Source of the DNA: Patiria miniata | Taxonomy: Eukaryota; Echinodermata; Asteroidea; Valvatida; Asterinidae | Direction: 5' to 3' | DNA: 64,000 nucleotides | Assembly (NCBI RefSeq): GCF_015706575.1 | Contig: NW_024037072.1 | Location: forward strand, 19,655,162-19,719,161 | Shown: positions 38,958-49,992 of the stretch, piece by piece | Numbering within the stretch: the stretch's first letter is position 1 | How the letters are laid out: every line of letters starts with the position of its first letter | Program-made: the position numbers and the translations under genes | Notes under the pieces: generated by a model | Seen by the model: only the letters and a program-made list of their open reading frames with translations | What the model was told of the DNA's origin: nothing | Databases searched by the model: none

Positions 38958-39140
38958 TTGACCTATCGCAGTAGAATCGCGTTAGAATCGCGTCAACGCA
39001 GCTTGTGAAATATTGTCCAATTACATGATATACAAAAGGACGCGGAATGCGCAACATCTGAGACTAACAAAACTTAACGTACACAATTCCCTTAGGGTTG
39101 TCTAAGGGGCGTGGCCAACTCGCAAACGGCGAAAGGTCAA
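38958..39140. mobile_element. 'ATTGACCTATCGC' MITE, copy 2
   Basis: Ends ATTGACCTATCGC / GCGAAAGGTCAAT. Body aligned with 29308-29476, plus a short internal duplication of TAGAATCGCGT. Confidence 0.75.
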
Positions 39141-39313
39141 TTTAGTCTGAACCCAGCTTTTAATTTGATTTCAGGAGCAAGGTTAAACTTTCCATAGTAA
39201 AGTTTTAAAAACATGAATTTTCTCTGAATTGCTAAATGCTTGTTACAGCTAGCAGAAAATTGTTGCTAGCTTTAGATAAATCCTAGCATGCTACCAGACA
39301 GTGTACTTGCAGT

Positions 39314-39475
39314 CATGGGCGTCGCCAGGATTTTTTCTAGAGGGGGGCAAAAAATTTTTTTGCCAAAAAATGCTGGTATTTCTCAACACATTCTCGATAT
39401 ATCAGTTTTAGAGGGGGGCATGGACATTTTGCCCCCCTCCCCAACTCATTAAATTTACACCACTTTGTCCTCGCG

Positions 39476-39508
<33 letters not shown>

Positions 39509-39597
39509 CCTTCCTTTTTTTTTTTTTTTTTTGCTTTTCCAGGGGGGGGGGGGGGCAAGTGCCCCCCCTTGCCCCCCCCCCCCTCGCGACGCCCATG
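39314..39597. mobile_element. hAT-like MITE with perfect 8-bp target duplication
   Basis: Ends CATGGGCGTCGC / GCGACGCCCATG, flanked by CTTGCAGT on both sides (39306-39313, 39598-39605). The interior is almost all homopolymer (G, T and C runs, 39480-39585), so the Lys/Phe/Gly-rich open frames across it are artefacts. Confidence 0.85.
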
Positions 39598-39745
39598 CTT
39601 GCAGTACACAAAGGACCCCTTCAGTGCCAAAAGCACTGCGTCTGCAATTGCACAAAGCAACTCCGTTTACCATTGAAGGAGGTCACTGTGGGTCAACAGT
39701 GGTAGTATGTTGAGAATAGTGTACAGCAGAATCAAAGTTGTACTA

Positions 39746-40131
39746 AGGCCAAAAAAAAAAAGTCTCCGGTTTCTGGTATGCGCGCGCGTCGCCGCAGCCA
39801 TGCGCGTCGGCAAAATGAAAAAGTTTTTTTTTCAATACAAGATGATGTCTCAAAACTGCCAAACTCACTGGTTTGACTGGAATTCTGCTGCTGCACAATT
39901 TTAACGTGTTTTTAGATGGGGTTATGATCGAGAATAAGCTTTATGTGGCCTCTCTGGACTCCCATATATTTGCACTAAGTTTAGTCGGGCACCATTTGCA
40001 GTCATCAGCCGACATTTGAAGTAAAAAAAAACAAAAACAAAAACAGGTAAAAAACAAAAACAAAGCCGCGTCGCCGCACCACTTTTGGGGCAAGCTCCAT
40101 ACCAGAAACCGGAGACTTTTTTTTTTGGCCT
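39746..40131. mobile_element. 'AGGCCAAAAAAAA' MITE, copy 2
   Basis: Ends AGGCCAAAAAAAAAAAGTCTCCGGTTTCTGGTATG and its complement, in pieces. Body with GCCAAACTCACTGGTTTGACTGG and GGGCACCATTTGCAGTCATCAG. It is nearly identical to 51110-51478. Confidence 0.85.
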
Positions 40132-41577
40132 AAAGCTCCCAGCCATATCGTGTGGTTAAGTTTTGCACAAATGTGGAGATAACTATTGCGTCACTACTTC
40201 AACAGCTTTCACGTACAACTTGGCTACCGTGAGATTTCTCGAAGTTGATTTTTAACCCGTTTTTATCATTAAATGCAAATTACACAAAATTGTACTATCA
40301 ACATAAAGCAGTAAATTTCCAAGATTAACTTGTAACTAATTGATATTGCCAATTTATTTATTACTGATGTAGGGCATATTATATGGACTGTATATAGTTG
40401 TGACTTGTGAATACCATAATAGTTGTGACTCTAAATTAGAAGTACTATTTAATACTGCTGATTTTAAGGAAGATTTGTGGAAGTATTCAATGCATGCTTG
40501 TACCACGGCTGACCAAGACAAAAATTACACATTTCCTAGGTTTCTTCAAAAAATGTCAGTGTGGGAACATTTCCACATGGGTAGCATTTTACTGAAAATA
40601 TGCATGCTCTTCGTGTAAACTGTCAGATATTGGATAGATCTGATACCCTGAGATTTATTAAGGGATGTGGAATCGTCTGGCATATTTTACACGCCAACTG
40701 TACTACAAAGGCCCCAAACTATACCTGGGAGACCAAACTATAGGTGGGAAGTCCCATGCCTGGGCATACCCATTGTCTGTTCCGTAAAAGCATGCCTCTA
40801 CATATTGTATTCCGTGTGTCACCCTACAGTGGTCGTGTTTTATTGCTGTGATATTGCTTAACGTACACATAATATTAGTGATATATATATTATTATTAAT
40901 TGCAGCCAATGTTAGAAATGTATATTAAAATACACAAAAAACACCTAATTTTTGAGATTTTGTTTGTGTGCAACGCTGTGCACGGTATTCTCGTTTCATT
41001 GTATTCCAGTTTGTAATAAGTACTGCGTGGAACATTTGTAAAATGTTAAAAGAAAAGTAATTATATCATAAGGGAAGTTGAGTGAAAGGAATCCTTCGAT
41101 GTAGTGAACAGTACTGGTTTTGCAGACCAATTACTTAAAAAGTCTTGATAAAACTGCCAGTAATTTGTATTCAAATGTTATCACCATTCTAGGATTAATC
41201 CACTTGGCATGTGAATGCCCCGTTAGACCATCTTATGAAGATATTCTTGATTTAAGGGAAGTTTCGTTTGGAAGATGTGCCGGACTTCGAGTAAGTCTGT
41301 GTTGAAGGTGGGTTTTTTTTTAAACACACGGCCTTATTCTGAAGTACGTGTTGTCCCGCAATGTGGCTCTTTTCCAAATAATTGATGACTCTTTCAAGTC
41401 GTCATCTGGCTTTTTCGTGAATCACTTCTCAAATCAGTTTGAATGTTGCAGCTTTTAAACAAAACATAAAATAACGATAAGAATGTAATTATGGTAGTTC
41501 CCTGGAGTCAGCTATATTTTGTGATGAGTTATTGCATGTTGTTCCCAGTAGGTGTAAATTGTATGTATATAGCTGGT

Positions 41578-41583
41578 AATAAA
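41578..41583 (+). terminator. Candidate distal poly(A) signal of syt1
   Basis: AATAAA at the end of a 1.4-kb stretch (40140-41600) free of recognisable transposons. The next element begins about 70 bases downstream. Confidence 0.3.
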
Positions 41584-41659
41584 GAGTATACGAAAACCAA
41601 GACTGATCGGTGTCAAGTTGCCCATTTTTTTTTTGGGGGGGGGGTCTCATTTCCCCCTG

Positions 41660-43111
41660 TTTACACAAGGTGGCCCCAAAAAACGCAACCTCATACTTCC
41701 ACTATTCAGAGGCCTACGTTATTGATGAATTTGGATTGGAAATCTTGTTGCTAGGAAACTGATACAAAGAACTCCCGATTCGATCAGTAGTTTTAATTGC
41801 AGCGTCATTTTGGAGAACCAAAGTCGAGCTCTGGTTGTTAGGCTTAGGCCTAAAAAAAAAGGTGTTATGTTGGCGTAACCCGACCGACCCTAAAAATGCG
41901 GCCGACCCTGGATATTTTTTTTTTTTTTGGAAGGGAAGAAATATAATTAAAATCTATAGAAATGAATTTTAAATACGTTTTGAAACCATTTCTGACCGTT
42001 TCTCCTCAATTGTATGACGATAGCGCGCGTGGAACTTTGGAGTGCACAATGTTTTGCACCTTCCTCTCCATGACACAACGAACATGCAGAAGATCGCGCA
42101 GGCCTACGGACAGGCAGTGCGCGTGCGGAGATCCATGCACCATGCATGCATGTACAGTACATGTATAGCCTCGTCCTAGACTGTTACACGGCGCGAACTG
42201 CTACATACACTATTGAAAATACTTCGCTATTTATTCCATGTTAAAAAAAATAGTTCATTATAATATAAATTATTTTAATTAATTTTCCACTATTTTACAC
42301 GATAACAATTGATATATATTTATTCTAAAAATGGTAAACTATTCTGTAACCCCGGCGGCCGACGCGACCCAGCCGGCCCTCGGCGCGGCGCGGCCCGGTG
42401 TTACGCGCGTACGCCGTCGCATCATGGCGCCCGGCCCGATACCGAAGCGTACAGGTTTCCATCAAGGGCAAATGGGGATCTTCGGTCATTTTCGACCGTT
42501 TAATTCGGATAAATTTGAGTCTAGAACTGGGGGTATAGGTAATCGCCCAGAGCTGTGCCGATGGTGTAAAAGCGGGTTACACCGTGCTAAAAATACAAAC
42601 TTCAAAGGAAGAATCGGGTCCATATAAAGATGTCGATGCAGATGAAACGGCTAACATTTTGTCTGATTTTGGATTCCGCTTTTTGATATCTAGGCCATTT
42701 AAACGCTAAAAGTAAAAGGTAAATATTGCTTGAATGTCCTATCCTATCCTATGCCTATAATTTGAATATGACATACTGAAAACTGCAATACAACAGCCAG
42801 AACTTTTCTTAATTCATGGTTTTTATTTTTAATATATCATTTTACAGATACACCAAAAACAGCAAGTTGGCTTCATGCCTCATCTGTCCTGAAGCACACT
42901 GCAGGCCTTGGTCTACCATGCCTTCCTTAAATTTTCCTCGATCTGACAGTTTTGTTTTTATTTGCACAAAAACAAGAAACTATAAAAGAAAGACATAAAA
43001 AGTGAAATAAATGTCACTCAGAGTTTAAAAGTATACAAATATTGTGTGTAGCCTTGTTTTCTTTTCTTATCGTGTACTACTACCGGCTTAATGTCATTTT
43101 CGTTGCTGGGA

Positions 43112-43142
<31 letters not shown>

Positions 43143-43395
43143 CCTACCTACCCTATTTTTTCTGGCCCGTTACGCCAACATAACTTCTTCTTTTTTAGGC
43201 CTTATCGTACACAGTACAAAAGGACTATTTTGACCCCTGACTTTGGTTAAAGGCGCTGGAATCAAAACTACTGAACCGAATCGGCGGTTCTTGGTGTCAT
43301 TTTCCTTCTAACAAAATTTCCTAGCCATACATGTCAATGGTTTAGGTCCCTGGATATTGGAAGTATGAGGTTGCGTGGGTGGTTTTTTTTTGGAG
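41660..43395. mobile_element. Outer foldback element split by a nested insertion
   Basis: Left CGCAACCTCATACTTCCA and, further in, GATCAGTAGTTTTAATTGCAGC match inverted sequence on the right (GCTGGAATCAAAACTACTGA and TGGAAGTATGAGGTTGCG). The halves are separated by the 1357-bp element at 41846-43202. The outer unit was about 380 bp before insertion. Confidence 0.65.
41846..43202. mobile_element. 'AGGCCTAAAAAA' element with CpG-rich core, nested
   Basis: Ends AGGCCTAAAAAAAAAGG.TTATGTTGGCGTAAC and GTTACGCCAACATAAC..TTTTTTAGGCCT. The core at 42350-42620 is strikingly CpG-rich. An open frame there (42331-42627, 98 codons) has a CRWCKSG phrase but no recognised domain, and I do not call it a gene. 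The sub-terminal ACCGACCCT / GACCTACCTACCCT is shared inverted sequence. Confidence 0.7.
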
Positions 43396-43508
43396 GGGGG
43401 GGGGGGACATCCTGTGTAGTCAAACTACACATTCTCAGTACCATGTTTAATACGGCGCTCCATGAGTGCCATCCACTTCGCCGAGAGTAAGGCGACTTAA
43501 TCACATAA

Positions 43509-43855
43509 TTGTATCGCCCAGACGACTTACCGAAGTCGACTTGGTGACTTGTCCAGATGCATTATCTCTCCAAGTCGACTTCCAGAAGTCGACATGACGA
43601 CTTGTCCAGATGCAATATCTCTCCAAGTCGTCTTCCATAAGTCGACATGACGACTTGTCCAGATGTATTATCTCGTCAAGTCGACTTTCCGAAGTCGAGA
43701 TGACGACTTGTCAAGATGTATTATCTCGCCAAGATGACCTCTCGAAGTTGAGATGACGACTTGTCCAGATGAAATATCTCGCTAAGTCGACTTCCTGAAG
43801 TCGAGATGACAACTTGTCAAGATAAATTATCTCGCCAAGTCGACTTACGATGTGG
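43509..43855. repeat. ~58-bp minisatellite (AAGTCGACTTCC.. / ATGACGACTTGTCCAGATG)
   Basis: About six units, each with AAGTCGACTT(C/A)C.GAAGTCGA.ATGACGACTTGTCCAGATG..TTATCTCGCC. The unit contains the palindrome AAGTCGACTT. A related array flanks 51886-52650. Confidence 0.9.
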
Positions 43856-44004
43856 AGGTGATGACATGCAAAAATCTCGTTCTGCATGGATATCCCGTTT
43901 TTGAAGCACTGTCGTGGATTCTTTCTTGTACGAGAAATGATTTGATAAAGATATCACTATAAAAACTCTTATTGTCAACACTAAATCAATGTTTTTAAAA
44001 GTGT

Positions 44005-44325
44005 GGCCAAGACTGGCAAAGACTGGCCACGACTGGCCACTACTTGCCTCGACTGGCAAATACTGGCCACGACCGGTTACCAAGACTGGCTTCTGCAAGA
44101 CTGACCAAAACTTCACAACGCTTGCAAGACTGACCAAAACTTTCCCAAGACTTTCCAATGCTGGCCACTATACATGTACGAGCCACTACTGGTCAAGACT
44201 GGCCACTACTGGCCAAGACTGGCCAAGACTGGCCACTACTATACCGGCCAAGACTGGAAACTACTGGCCAGTACTTGTCAAAGCATGCAAGACTGGCCAA
44301 GACTGCATGGCCAAAACTGGCCAAT
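44005..44325. repeat. CTGGCCAAGA / CTGGCCACTA 10-bp minisatellite
   Basis: Decamer array of ACTGGCCAAG and ACTGGCCACT variants, about 30 units, immediately after the GTCGACTT array. It gives long stop-free frames by chance. Confidence 0.9.
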
Positions 44326-45046
44326 ATGCAATTTCGTGTCCATTCTGTGAAACATTCAGGATTGTTAGCGAAACACTAATGATTAATGAACGGTTAAACC
44401 CAAATCCACTTGATTTATTTTGGCTATCCCCGGGAGAGTCCTTTCCGGGCATTGTGTATTAGCGAAAATGCAGACGTCCCATTTAATACTCATTTTTTTT
44501 CTTGAAATTTTTTTAGGGCGGGCGACCGTTGAAAACTTAATCAATTAGCCAAAGGAGAGTCATATGTTGTCGACGACTTTTGCAACGGATGAAAAAAATA
44601 ACTGAATTTAGAATGATATGGCAAATAATGTTTGGACAAACCTCGTTTCGTTTAGGGGTCGGGACACATTGCATAATTCGGGTGTGATTTCACCGTCAGT
44701 CAGAATTCTTATTAATTTCTTTCTGAATTCGGCCTGGACAGTCTAAGCGGAACATTTAAAAGCAAAGTTCCATGTAACACTTAGTAATACAGCGACCTGG
44801 AAACGCGTGACTGAGATTTTCGGTATGGAAAAGAATTAACACGGTTTTGTTCGCATGAATGGCAATACATGTACTTTGAATGGAAAGTAAATTGCAATGG
44901 GGCCCCAGACTGCAGGTCAGGAATTAATGTTTGCATATGTACAATGTTTATGTCATCACGCGATTACATTCTCTGTTATTATGAAAAAAAAAGGTTGGTC
45001 ATGAAGACCGCTTTCTCCGACGATTCTGACGGGGTGAGTCATTAGC

Positions 45047-45666
45047 GGGGGCGGCGGAACGCTTTTCAAACTGGGGGGGGGGGGGGGGGGGGTGCGCAAC
45101 ACCAAAAAGAGGCACTAGCTGGGCTAGAAACTGGGGCACCTTCCGTCGGTGTGAAAGTGGAGGAAAAGAATGCGGTCCCGTTCAGTTCGCTATAAACCTA
45201 TATGACGAGGAACTATGAATACGTTGTCCATCTGTACCTAGTTATGTAGAGAGACCTTTTTTTATCGCGAGAGGGGCACTGTTGCTTTTGATGACCAGTT
45301 CAGCGAAGAGCACGGGCCAGTTTTCCATCTTGAGATGGGGCCTAATTTAATTGTTGCAAGTGGGGCACTAACTGTGCTTTCGTAGTTTTCCATCTCGAGG
45401 AGGTGCACGGTCTTATTAATGCGCGAGGGTCCTTGTGTTTTGAGAGGCATTTTAAGAGAGGAGAGTTTTGCATAACAGGAGAAGAGGCCATTTTATCTGT
45501 AGCGCGATCATGCTTTCATACGTGTGCATTTGAGGGCAGTTTTGTTTTCATCTTGAGGGGGAGCTTTATTTTATAACCGCGAGAGGGACATTTTTGTTGG
45601 CCCGGGAAAATGGGGGGGGGGGGGGGGGGTGCCCTTCCCCTTCCCCCTCCCCGGTTCCTCCGCCCC
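45047..45666. mobile_element. 620-bp element with G/C-tract ends
   Basis: Ends GGGGCGGCGGAAC / GTTCCTCCGCCCC, with a long G run inside each end. The interior repeats 'GCGAG.GGG.AC..T' phrases. No coding content is visible. Confidence 0.6.
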
Positions 45667-45959
45667 TGCATAAGGCAAATGCCCCCCAGAAAGACACAGC
45701 TGTTAATCCGTGTCATCCGACAACACAGTGCTTTTGCATCAATGTATGCGCAGAAAGATATGCCATGACTTCATTTACGATATAACGATGCTTGCCGCAT
45801 TGAAGTTGAATAAGGAAGAACTATCGGTGCATTAATCGAGTTTAATCCTAAAGTAAAGGGGAGCGTTTTTAAATTGCGTTTTTACTACCGATACCGAACA
45901 GTTGATGAGACATCGAATGAAAAAATCAGCCCACATAAAGTTTATGAATAGTTGCTGTA

Positions 45960-46448
45960 CAGGGTGAGTAAAAAAAAACCGAAACCCAAATGTCGGGACC
46001 ATTGTTTTAGTGAAGTTCTGCATGTAGCACTTCCAAAATCTGGGATGTGAAAGCCCCATTCATAAGCTTTCTTTTAGAACAAGAATCATTTAAATCACTC
46101 ATGTACTTTTCGTGTTTATACGGAATTTTAAACACAACCGCCGTTTTAAAGTTCTGTCCACGGATCACAAGAAGGTAAGTGTTCTTTCGGAAAAACGAAA
46201 ACAAATCACATATAGGGTCGTGTGTGAATTGTTTTCGTTTTGCTGAAAGAACGCACACTTTTTTTGTGATCCGTGGACAGAACTATAAAAATTCCGTAAC
46301 ATGAAAAGTACATTTGAGTGATTTGAATGATTTTTGTATGTACTAAAGAAAGCTTATGAATTGGGCTTTTATATCATAGATTTTGCAGAACTACACTAAA
46401 ACAAAAGTCCTGACATTTGGGTTACGCTATTTTATTTTACTCACAGTG
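45960..46448. mobile_element. Tc1/mariner-like foldback element, TA target
   Basis: Ends CAGGGTGAGTAAAA / TTTTACTCACAGTG with TA on each side (45958-45959, 46449-46450). The two halves are near-complete inverted copies meeting near 46205. 489 bp, non-autonomous. Confidence 0.75.
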
Positions 46449-46450
46449 TA

Positions 46451-47202
46451 CAGAATAATTAAGTAGACTGGTTCCCGCTCCGATCAGAATCGAGCGGGAA
46501 ATAGTCTTCTCGCTCGTACGTAACCGTGTTTTGGGGTAGTTATGGGGTACCACTATCTTTAACGATGAGATCGTTAATAGCGGCGATTTAAATTATCAAA
46601 CGCTAAATTCCAATCTACAACAACCATTAACACCAGGTTTTAAACGGAAAATGCAATCTGAATACATTTAATGGCTCAGAAAACACGATACAACGACTCT
46701 TGACGAGTTGTTGCAAGTGACAAACAATGAAAATGAACCAAACGGTCTGTTAGTCTGATTATGGTTCAAAAGTTGTCACAAATTCACAGCCATGGAAATA
46801 AATTTTTGCCTGGTTAACATTTTGATAAAATTGGAGTTTATATATACATGTAATAATTCATCCCTGTGACCAGCGTTGCAGCATACCAATGCGTAAAATT
46901 GTAGACAATCTCATGCTGTATAATCAGTTCGGGGCAAAAAAAAAATCGATTGGAAAATGAAACAGATAAAATCTCAACTACATCGGTGCTTAATTACGTG
47001 CCAATCATTATCTGAACAACGAAAATGCGCTTGAGCAAGAACTAGCTGATCAGTAAAAGATGACAAGGCTGGGAAGCTGTTTCACAGTCGAGTCAGGCAC
47101 GCGCGATCTTGTTAACAGTTCAAGTTCCTATAGGGCTTTGGTTGTGAGGATCGATTTCCGCACTCATTGACTGAGGACACACCCTAGTTTGAAGGATCCA
47201 AG
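46451..47202. other. Upstream region of secreted-peptide gene A
   Basis: Holds a hairpin TTCCCGCTC..GAGCGGGAA at about 46469-46500 and otherwise unique sequence. No clear TATA box was seen. The last 100 bases before 47203 are GC-balanced and may be 5' UTR. Confidence 0.35.
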
Positions 47203-47365
47203 ATGGCGCATGTGCTTGTACTTGCACTATTGACGGCTCTCCTCTTAATGCTGATGGCTGCTTACAGCCAGGAGCTACGGGTGCTGAACACGATGAGAGA
47301 ATTGGGTCCACATGGTGTGCCTCAGTCTGGGATTAAGCTGAGAATATTAAAGCCGAGTGTTCAAG
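47203..47365 (+). CDS. Secreted peptide precursor A, first coding exon
   Basis: 54 codons and one base. Residues 1-22 form a signal peptide (MAHVLVLALLTALLLMLMAAYS), predicted cleavage before Q23, then QELRVLNTMREL and GVPQSGIKLRILKPS. The exon ends TTCAAG/GTGGGT, a strong donor in phase 1. The exon at 60257-60407 has the same start context (AAGATGGC), the same signal-peptide core (LMLMAA), the 'GxPQ' and 'KLRI' phrases, and the same donor and phase. The conservation and the shared splice site argue for a real gene pair. A mature Gln start would allow pyroglutamate. No dibasic-Gly amidation site lies in this exon. A neuropeptide or other small secreted effector is likely, but the family is not recognised. 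Later exons are not securely located. Confidence 0.65.
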
Positions 47366-47521
47366 GTGGGTATTGCATTTGACAGTTTGCTCGTCCTTAA
47401 TGCACCTATGAATTAACCCCATCCATCCCTCCCCACCCCCGGCTGCCCCACCCCAAATGTGGGGGTTGTCGCTTTTGAAGTAATCAAATCGCACCCCGGG
47501 GAAACATAATAAGTGACAATT

Positions 47522-47962
47522 AGTGTGTTCGATTACTTCCCCCGCACTTACTCGTGCAAGCGCGACAGCGTTCGATTTATCTCTCACGTGATTTCTCGCG
47601 CTTACTCGAGCCTGGCCCAAGTAACCGACTCGCCGAGCCGGTTACTGGGGTAAGTATCCTATAAGGCCATGCAATAAACATGGCTGCCAACGTGACGTCC
47701 GGCGGGCGCCTCAGGCCGTGTACGAAAACGGGCTTCCAGAGCTACGGCTACGTCAGCGTGTCCCCGCGTATTTTCAATGGGCGTGGACCTAGACCTAGCT
47801 TTAGACAGTTGATTCGGATGCAGCCTGTGTCATGTCAAACTGTTCAACTTTCCAGCTCTTGCACGAAACTTTACTCGAAACCGTTCGTTTCTCCACTGCG
47901 CATGTCTGTCATCACGCGAGGAGTCAGGCGCGAGTAAGCCGGGCGAAGTAATCGAACGCACT
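47522..47962. mobile_element. 441-bp MITE in intron of peptide gene A
   Basis: Ends AGTGTGTTCGATTACTTC / GAAGTAATCGAACGCACT, then GCGCGA.. words on both sides. The middle is CpG-rich (ACGTGACGTCCGGCGGGCGCC). The open frame at 47680 lies wholly inside it and is not a gene. Confidence 0.8.
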
Positions 47963-48110
47963 CATTCTACAACATGCATGGGTGGAACGCCCTGTTACTA
48001 ACTGCCTAGTTTCCTAAATCCCCAGCCAGGGGCTTGCAAATCGTGACCAAACCCCAACATAATACCTGGGGCAATGCGGAGGGGGGGGGGGGGGCAATTG
48101 ATAGGTGCAT

Positions 48111-49712
48111 AATTCCTACTGGTTGTCACAATAGGAAAAATGGGACCACAGTGCAAAGAGCTTAAATTTCCTCCTTCTGAGAAAGTGTGTTTGATAAGAT
48201 TGGACAAAAAGGGGTAATCTTACGTCTATTTGGTGGTTGTGATGGAGCCATCAAAAGTTTCGAACAAAAATTGTAAATATCGGTCCCAAAATACAAAAAA
48301 ACATTCATTAAGTTATCTCACTGTAACTTTGTAATTTGTAGCAAGTCATCTGAAACCAAGAATTAAAGCCATTACATCCGAAATACAAGTGATGACAACA
48401 ATTTCCTTTTTTCCCCTTTAACACTACAAAGTCGAGATAAACTAAGCGAAACAAAAGAAGCCCAAAGACCTGGCGATTTTTAATCAACGAAATGATTACA
48501 TGTATTTTGAAAGATACATTTTCCGTATTGTCCTTTCTGCGCTTTGTTGCTTTATGTTTTCGAATTAACTGTTATCCGTAGTGTTCTTGCCGTGGTTTGT
48601 TTGCGTAGATTACTTGGTTTCTGTTGTTGCAGTGTCATCGGGGTATTTAACTTTCATTCATTGCTACTGTTTGTCATACCAGTTCTGTAGTTTGAATTGG
48701 TATGATATTAATACTGAGAGCTCGATGTTTTATTTTGATATCCTAACGGGCGTGTTGATTCTCTTTGTGTGAGCTAAACAAAATAATGCCAAAAACTAAA
48801 CAATTACATAGGGCGAAACTTTAATATGAATAATGGATTGTACCTTGGACCTCCCTTCTTATCAATAACTGCAAGGAATCGTCAAAATCATTGGAAGTAC
48901 ATGTTGTAAAGGCACGAGGGAACGTTGGTGTTTTATAGCTCCATGGTATTAGCTAGCTCGAAGTAAAGATATACTTTTAAAAATGTACTTTTTTAAATGT
49001 AAATCACGTGCAATTCACGGCTGTGGCTGCTATTCGTGATTTGTTAATAAACCATTTTGAATTGAATTGAATTGAGGCTTTTTTGCATGGTGGAGATACT
49101 AAATAAGGAAAGGTTTGCGGAAACACCATGTGCGAATAATTTCTCAACTAAGAGAATGGTTCTGAAAAGAACTAGAGGAACAAACTCGACGTTCCACTCT
49201 GACCGTCTTCAGGAGAGTGTCTAAACTCTAAGAAAGTAAACACTTAAGTAACTAATTATTATTTGGGCATCCTGTACGTGTTGCGGGTATCTCAGAGGTT
49301 TGTCACAATAGGAGAACTCGGACCCATTGCAGAGCTTATTCTCCTTCTGCGAAGGTGCAGTGTGTTTGACAATAGAGCTAGGGCCCAAGGAGTCGGAACT
49401 CTTGCGCAATTTACATTTTGACCATTAACAATCCAATCCTACAGGACTGTCCATGTAATAGCTAAAGAATTTACTGTTATCTGTTCCTCGCTTTGCTTTG
49501 TTTGCGTAGATTACTTGGTTTCTGTTGTTGCATACAGTGTCACCATGGTGTTTATATAACTTTCATTGCTTCTGTTTGCCGTACTAAATCTGTAGTTTCA
49601 AATGGTACTGCCAGCTCGATCTATTATTTTGATATCCTAACGAATGTTTTGATTCTCTTTGTGTGAGCTAAACAAAAATAATTCCATAAACTAAACAATC
49701 AAAAAGGCCGAA
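48111..49712. repeat. Local segmental duplication, two copies
   Basis: Two blocks occur twice in the same order. GGTTGTCACAATAGGA..CTCCTTCTG is at about 48118 and 49290. TTTGTTTGCGTAGATTACTTGG..GTGTGAGCTAAACAAAA is at about 48596-48785 and 49498-49680. Homology continues weakly to 48970 and 49800. The spacer between blocks is about 360 bp in copy 1 and 85 bp in copy 2. Frames are not kept between copies, so I do not call a gene. Confidence 0.7.
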
Positions 49713-49773
49713 AAGATCGTTGTAAAAACTACATTTTCTTAGAAAGCACGTGGGTACGCAGGTATTGTTTTAG

Positions 49774-49992
49774 CTTGCTCAAAGTGGTACCGAATATCCT
49801 GTGAAGTTTGTCCGCCTGAAACATCATTCTTCAGAAGAAGGGCACACTTTTTTCTCTCGAAATCTGACGATATTCGTGAAACCTTTTACGAGGATCCACT
49901 ATGACGTCGACGCCACATACAGAAACTGCCAGAATGAGAATAAAGTAGCGAGTGCTAATTCATATATTGTACACAAGAGGGTGCGATCATAA
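49774..49992 (+). CDS. Possible second exon downstream of peptide gene A (doubtful)
   Basis: After an acceptor-like TTGTTTTAG (49773) the sequence is open in two frames. Frame a runs 72 codons to TAA at 49990-49992, without a phase match to exon A. Frame b is the one that matches the phase-1 donor at 47365. It runs 42 codons to TGA, with cysteines in CSKWYRISCEVC near its start and an RRR site. A second AG at 49759-49760 gives the same frame b with four more codons. Against it: the segment belongs to the local duplication, the other copy is not open, and no homologue was seen after peptide gene B. Confidence 0.2.
   Translation, partial: LAQSGTEYPVKFVRLKHHSSEEGHTFFSRNLTIFVKPFTRIHYDVDATYRNCQNENKVASANSYIVHKRVRS

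Larger units (their letters stand above)
35041..41600 (+). other. Probable long 3' UTR of syt1
   Basis: After the stop codon there is no further exon. AATAAA signals occur at 35873-35878 and 41578-41583, among others. Syt1 transcripts in other animals have long 3' UTRs, so the transcript may run through the whole stretch, but which site is used cannot be told from sequence. It carries the elements listed below. Confidence 0.4.

Noticed and set aside
39337..39713. Lys/Gly-rich and Phe-rich proteins
   Set aside because: Homopolymer runs inside a MITE.
42331..42627. Zinc-knuckle-like protein (CRWCKSG) in the nested element
   Set aside because: Single Cys pair, no second pair, CpG-rich low-constraint sequence within a MITE.
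43989..44462. 157-codon protein
   Set aside because: Minisatellite translation; the non-repeat remainder has no support.
47680..47937. 85-codon protein near peptide gene A
   Set aside because: Lies wholly within the inverted-repeat element 47522-47962.
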